A stretch of DNA of 64,000 nt from Echinometra lucunter (Eukaryota > Echinodermata > Echinoidea > Camarodonta > Echinometridae): positions 29,951,277-30,015,276 of the forward strand of contig CM057157.1 in the NCBI GenBank assembly GCA_029962745.1, in the 5' to 3' direction. The translations under genes and the position numbers were made by a program. The notes below the pieces were generated by a model. The model had not been told where the DNA came from and searched no databases. It saw nothing but the letters and a program-made list of their open reading frames with translations. How positions within the stretch are numbered: position 1 is the first letter of the stretch; every line of letters starts with the position of its first letter. Shown piece after piece: positions 59,158 through 64,000 of the stretch.

Positions 59158-62100
59158 CTGATTAGAATTTCAAATAACATTAATTATAACTGAAATATCG
59201 CTGAAGGTGATTAATACCCCCGCCTCAATGTGTGTGCTAAATTTCCTGAGCATTGCTCGAAAAAAGAGAAAGCAGTTCGATCCGCAATATTTCCCCGATT
59301 TATTTATTACCATGATATGCCGTTTCCATGGCAACACAGTTTCTGACACATTCAAAAAATATGTCTTGCACATCTTCATCCAAAGACCAATGTGCATGCC
59401 AAATTTCATGAGCATTGCTCAAAAACTGAGGAAGTAGTTTGATCTGCAAGATTTGCAACGGACTGCCCAACTGCCCGACCGACCGTATGCTGATTCCTAC
59501 TGTATATCTTTAGCAGGGGTATAATAAATCATCTTCTGTGTCTAGTCTTCAAATATTTTCTACAAAACAAGCTGCTCTAAGTCAATATAGGAATTATTAC
59601 GACAAACCCTCACTATGAAATAACTCTGACCTAACTGTGACCTAGCTGTTAAAGTGATTACACAATGGTACAAAAAATTTTGATATATGATCGAGAATAG
59701 AATTCTAAGAAGAATAACATTAAAAATATGATGATTTTCAATCGAAATCAATGCAGTTCGGCCAATTTTCTCATAAAAAGGAAAGAGTTGACCAAAAATT
59801 TTGAGTATGAGGTATGACATAAAAGTGGGTACCCAGCTTTGCGCATTGCAGTTGTGCTGCGCGCTAGACTGTACAATATGTATCATACCTTGCGCGCATT
59901 TTGCTAGAATTGCTTTGACGTCAAAGTGGGCACCCAGTTGAAACTGGGTCACAGCTGAGGGGTCAAAAATATCCTGAAATCTTACCACATTTGGGGGTTT
60001 CCTTGGCAACACGACTTTTTAAAAAACTTGAGGCAGATGATTTTCTGCTAATAAAATCATGCTCTTTTAAATGAACTAACATGTGTCACCAAGCTACGCC
60101 ATAACTGTTCACATCAAACTCTGAATCATCTAGAAATGAGTGATCTAGTTGGCTATATTCCAGTCAAGAAGGGTAAAATGCGAACCATATGAGAAAGCCT
60201 TCAGTGGGTGACCTTTCCATGATCTTATCTCAAAGGGATTCTGTAACATTAGCAAGCAACTTACCGTTACCAGGAAGACTTTAATGGTCTCAGATTCAGA
60301 ATCCATAGCTGAGATACGCAGGTTTTTAGTGCTCGCCTTCTCTATTGTCATTCCACTCCAGACCTTGGTGTTAAGAATCAAGCGCAGACTGCCCTGTGTG
60401 CGCATCACTGAAAAACAAGCAGGTTTACAATGAGGCATGAGTAGCTTTACATGAAATTTAAAGAAATTTATCGCCTTTAATTACAACTTATCGCCTTTAA
60501 TTACAACTTATCGCCTTTAATCACAATTTTTATAAGAACTTTCAGTGCTGTCATAATGCAAATGGCAATATAGGGTTTTCAAATTCATAAATTCAGGCTC
60601 TCAAACCAAGGAAGGAGTAGTGCATAGATATTTTATCGTTTGACACAAAAAGTAAATAATTTCAAAGCAAACTGGCTGTTGAAGTAGATTTCACACCTAG
60701 GTAAAATACAATGCAAAATTCTGGCAACAGTTTTAAAAATCTGAGTGGGCTGTAGGAAGGAATTTGAAAAAATCTTTTACTTCAATTACTTTTGTTAGTA
60801 ATATTGTTTATAAATTGATGCTCAGGGGATCAATCTGGTATGAATCAGACGCACCAGTCTGTATTAAAGGTTATGACTCAGGCCTACTCAAGGTAGATTT
60901 CTAAAGCATAGAAATCAAAATTCTAGTAACTTTCTAGATTTCTGCATGCCTAATAGAAAAATGATTTGAAACCAGCTGGCAGCAAGCCTAATTTTGTTCA
61001 ACCCTGACTTCTGCTCATTCATGCCATTTTACTCTGATAAGCGCATGTCAAAAAGCCCAAGTATTTCTGTGTTCAGTGCTATCTTTGAAAACTGATTTGT
61101 TGAGCTTGTTGTTTTTCATGCATTTTACTTTAATAGTGTCATCAGGCTAATATGGTCAGGCCCAGTTCTGACAAAAAAATTAAATGGAAAGCATGACTTA
61201 CCTAGTCTTGATTGAAAGGAAGAATCTTTAGATGACTGTCGGCTGTCATTCAATCTGATTTGACCACGCCCCCTCTCTAACCAGTTCCTCTTAACATTGT
61301 CAAATACAAACAGCTTACAATGCGACTGCAGTAAGAAAAATAATAATCCACAATTACCATGATGAGACAATTCCAATTTCAACATTTTCAGCTTGATAAA
61401 ATGAATAGGAATGAATGAAAGAAAAAGTACATACAAGAATTCTTACATACATGTACATTGCTACAATGTCTAAAAACTATAAATGCAACAATTACTGTCT
61501 CATAGATGAGGTTTAGGTTCACCATGTGGTAAGTCCTGAAAAGGCCTATGAGTAAGAAAGAGTAGAGAAAGCTGAGAGGAAGGTGAAATGGAGAGGCAAG
61601 ATAGAGAAGAAGAGAGTTGAGAGTATCTTTTTAAAGACTGGATGGAGTCCAAAAAAGGCCTGTAAACCAGTAGAGAAGGCTCTAACCAGATGAGAAGGCG
61701 ATGAGGAGAGAGGCCTTGACATTTTGGACAGCTTGACTGTCCGTCATCAGGAGTCACCTTAACAGTCCATGAAGCAAAAACAAATCCTATATACATGCGT
61801 AAGTCATCATAAAATCTACTGAACTGTATGTCTTTAATTTGACATACAATTCAGTATATTTCAAGGTAACTTATTTAGGATTTTTTTTACTTCAAGCATG
61901 GTTCACATTCGCCTTTACAGTGTGGTTTACACATGTATGTGCAGTGTACAAATAATTCTTGGCTAAACTGTTTATGGTGTAGATATCTTCTTACCTGTAC
62001 AACATTTTCTTCATCTTCTTCCCCTGTCACACTCTCAACATCTTCAAATTTTCTCCTCATTCTCTCTCTAGCTTCCTCTAGAGCACTGGCACTCTCTGCT

Positions 62101-63154
62101 AACGTTTGTTCTGAAAGAAAATAATAACAATAATATGATTCATTTATATAGAGTAGCTACTATACAAATACATGTACATGTATAATATTAGATAGCTGAT
62201 ACAGATAGCTAGGTGTGATTGGTCCAAAGTGTGTCACGTGATACCGATTGCAAGGATCCAAATCTTTATATTTTCATGGCCAGTCATTTTCAATGGGTAT
62301 ATGGACCAACCGGTCAATCTATCAGTCAGTACAGATGTCCTAGATCGATAACAAAACACTGCGATGGCGTCAAAGGACGAAAGAAAATATTTTGCTTTCA
62401 AGTATTGAATCATCAGTCTAGAATAAAGTAAATCACACGAGTAGTAAGTTAATTCTAAAAGCAATCCTTTTGTGATCTGGGGCCCTGTTACACAAAGGTT
62501 TGCGATCGATCAATCGCAAATTTAAAACAACCACTCTGATTGGCCCTGGGTCACCTTTTTGAACCATATGTGCATGAAACAACGGTTTGATTGGCTGTTA
62601 CAACTTTGCAATTGATTGCAAATCTTTGTGTTACGGGCCCTGGAGTGCAGTAAAGAAACCTCACAGAAGTGGATAGCCTTGACAGAAACAGTAAGCTTAG
62701 ACTAAACTTTTCTTGAGTATCTCACTTGCAGCAGAAAATGCTGCGACTGCTCCTGGAAACAAGACGCTGCCGCATACGGCACAGGGCATACATGACAAAT
62801 AGTCTATTCACTCATTAAATGCTCATTTTAGCAGTAAAGTTTCATTAGTGCTATACTGCGAATACTGATTTAGGATATTAGAAGTGAACACTAATTTTTT
62901 TTTTTTTTTTTTGCCACTGTAATCATCCAGATGAGGACAGGGCAGTGGCATGCAACAGGAGCTAAAATTCTGAATTCTACTCAACATGAAAGCACAGACA
63001 ACAATTAGCATTAGAGCATTACACCAGAAAACAATCCATACTTCTTTTCATTTTTATCCAAGGGTTGAGATAGGATGAGTAAATGAAAGTATCTCTTAAG
63101 TCCCATATACTCACCTTTAGGTTTTTCAGGTGATGTTTCATTAAAACCATCATT
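58906..63154 (-). CDS. ranbp3: Ran-binding protein 3, C-terminal five coding exons
   Basis: Exons 63154-63115, 62110-61995, 61325-61202, 60407-60265 and 59157-58906 join in frame. The Ran-binding (RanBD1) domain is clear: CKLFVFDNVKRNWLERGRGQ, IRLNDS, then VMRTQGSLRLILNTKVW, LRISAMDSESE and VKVFLV-type strands ending in DMEQLYCAIEYRVQAL. This order and wording match vertebrate RanBP3 rather than RanBP1/2. An acidic Asp/Glu tail follows before TGA, as in the family. RanBP3 is a nuclear cofactor of CRM1 (exportin 1) that binds RanGTP and promotes export-complex formation. The N-terminal half with its FG-like motifs lies upstream, beyond 63154 and probably beyond the window. A possible AATAAA is at 58038-58033. 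Confidence 0.95.
59204..59524. mobile_element. Dispersed repeat with internal direct repeat
   Basis: Left GATTAATACCCCCGCC and right GCAGGGGTATAAT are a loose inverted pair. AAATTTCCTGAGCATTGCTC near 59233 and AAATTTCATGAGCATTGCTC near 59401 form an internal direct repeat, and GTTTCCATGGCAAC lies between. It is in the intron just upstream of the terminal ranbp3 exon. Confidence 0.6.
60265..60407 (-). CDS. ranbp3: ranbp3 exon, RanBD part 2
   Basis: 143 nt, phase 1 to 0, acceptor tttttcag, donor gtaagt. It encodes MRTQGSLRLILNTKVWSGMT and NLRISAMDSESETIKVFLVT. A 20-bp tandem repeat sits about 60 bases upstream of its acceptor (60467-60528). Confidence 0.95.
60467..60528 (+). repeat. 20-bp tandem repeat, three units
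   Basis: TTATCGCCTTTAATTACAAC repeats three times, the last with TCACAAT. It lies 60 bases upstream of a ranbp3 acceptor. Confidence 0.85.
61202..61325 (-). CDS. ranbp3: ranbp3 exon, RanBD part 1
   Basis: 124 nt, phase 0 to 1, acceptor cttactgcag, donor gtaagt. It encodes SHCKLFVFDNVKRNWLERGR and GQIRLNDSRQS, the first strands of the Ran-binding domain. Confidence 0.95.
61995..62110 (-). CDS. ranbp3: ranbp3 exon before RanBD
   Basis: 116 nt, phase 1 to 0, acceptor ttctttcag, donor gtaaga. It encodes TLAESASALEEARERMRRKF and VTGEEDEENVVQ. The TGEE..NV.Q wording is typical of the residues just before the RanBP3 Ran-binding domain. Confidence 0.92.
62479..62640. mobile_element. MITE GGGGCCCTGTTACACAAAG
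   Basis: GGGGCCCTGTTACACAAAG at the left, CTTTGTGTTACGGGCCC at the right, with GCGATCGATCAATCGCAAAT and TGATTGGC words inside. It lies in the ranbp3 intron between the 63115 and 62110 exons. Confidence 0.75.
63115..63154 (-). CDS. ranbp3: ranbp3 exon, linker
   Basis: 40 nt, phase 0 to 1, acceptor aatttatttttcag, donor gtgagt. It encodes NDGFNETSPEKPK. It is a small exon, but both borders and both phases fit the downstream exon. Confidence 0.8.
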
Positions 63155-63435
63155 CTGAAAAATAAATTAAAGGGAACAGTCTTACTGCAATGTTATAAAC
63201 CTGAATAAACAGTATCATACAACTCAATCCTAGATCCTAATCAAATGATTGGTTGCACACAGCCACATGTGATTCATTAAAGGCCATTCAAATATGAAGA
63301 GGAAAAATGTGGAGGGTTTTCTGCGAGGGTTTTTAAGTGCATTCTCCAACACGCAAGTAAATACGAGCATGACATTTTTAAAAGCACAGTACTTTGTTGC
63401 ATCATTGCTATTCATCATATACACATAAAATGTGC

Positions 63436-63854
63436 TTTAACCCATACACGTACGTGTCTCCTTTAGGAGACACTTTTGCAGTATCTGTTGGTCCAGAATG
63501 CTGAGTAGTACATATTATACATGAGCAGAAAAAGAAAAATTCACTGAAAAATTTGAGTCCATTCCCAATGCCTTATGGTGCGGCATTCTCGAATTAAAGC
63601 AGTTTCATTGTAACTAATCATTGAAGTCTTTAAATTGGCAATGCAGTGAATAATATATAATCACTATTTACATGTTCAAATCGGCAATTTCCAATTAAAT
63701 TTTACAATTTTAATTCATTTTGTTTCATTTTTTATCCATATTTATTTTTTTCAAAACTATGTAAGAGTGGAAAAAAATAATAGTTGTTGCCAATTTGAGG
63801 ATTGAAGATGATTAATTCAGACCTCAAGAAAGCTCTGTACTGCTATGGGTTAAA
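63436..63854. mobile_element. MITE TTAACCCATA, related copy
   Basis: TTTAACCCATA at the left, TATGGGTTAAA at the right. TTTAAATTGGCAATG and TTGCCAATTTGAGGATTGA inside match copy 1. GTGTCTCCTTTAGGAGACAC near the left end is a perfect 20-bp palindrome. Confidence 0.7.
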
Positions 63855-64000
63855 AAAAAACCCTTAGCTTCCATCCTCATGTCTGAACAAGCCTCCAGTC
63901 TTTAAATGTTCATTATACGATCTATCCGCTCCCTTGACCGCTTTACACGATAAGATACATAGAGCCTCAACATTGAATCCTGAAAATCAACTATTCATAT

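Overview
This is a eukaryotic nuclear window. Its genes are broken into small exons by kilobase-scale introns with GT-AG borders, and the space between is crowded with short inverted-repeat transposons (MITE-like), tRNA-derived SINEs, degraded LINEs, microsatellites and long poly-C/poly-G tracts. The gene content (a zona pellucida-domain secreted protein, RanBP3, an ankyrin protein) and the repeat style suggest an invertebrate deuterostome, most likely an echinoderm such as a sea urchin. That assignment is an inference; nothing in the window is strictly diagnostic.

Three protein genes are supported at exon level, all on the minus strand. (1) 19176-1006: the last 12 coding exons (about 643 codons) of a protein with a Cys4 FCS-type zinc finger followed by about eleven ankyrin repeats and a basic C-terminal tail. 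Its 5' end was not found. (2) 46818-35800: a complete five-exon, 310-residue ZP-domain protein with signal peptide, ten cysteines and a basic furin-like cleavage site near the C terminus. (3) 63154-58906: the last five coding exons of RanBP3, including the Ran-binding domain and an acidic tail; its 5' part lies beyond the window. All internal splice phases in the three models agree. They act in unrelated processes (probable scaffold, extracellular matrix or egg coat, nuclear export), and I see no functional linkage.

Between the first two genes, at 24951-29468, lies the most unusual object: two nested inverted-repeat structures. The inner one (25380-29184) has perfect 24-bp terminal inverted repeats, subterminal arrays of a TTAGTCA-like word, and in its centre a plus-strand region with a CpG-rich candidate exon ending in a consensus donor, a candidate terminal coding exon and an AATAAA signal. 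It may be a mobile element carrying a host-like gene.

Other notable repeats are: three foldback elements (11203, 21894, 23775) with shared TATGGTGGCC ends, scrambled self-complementary cores and exact 6-bp target duplications; two elements (14385, 29922) that share a layout of GGGC ends, 4-bp duplications and repeated 16-bp palindromes, but with different palindromes; a cluster of four hairpins (8716-9290) in which two tandem units show matching changes on both stem arms; four TTAA-flanked elements; an 8-bp-duplication hAT-like element with a TTAA element inside it; and a tandem repeat rich in TGACCTTTGACCT (nuclear-receptor DR1-like) words at 9603-10449. LINE 3' fragments (CR1/L2-like and L1/Tx1-like) and SINEs fill much of the rest. 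The parts of 31100-33460, 45720-46740 and 50940-55200 not listed as features look like ordinary AT-rich intron or intergenic DNA.
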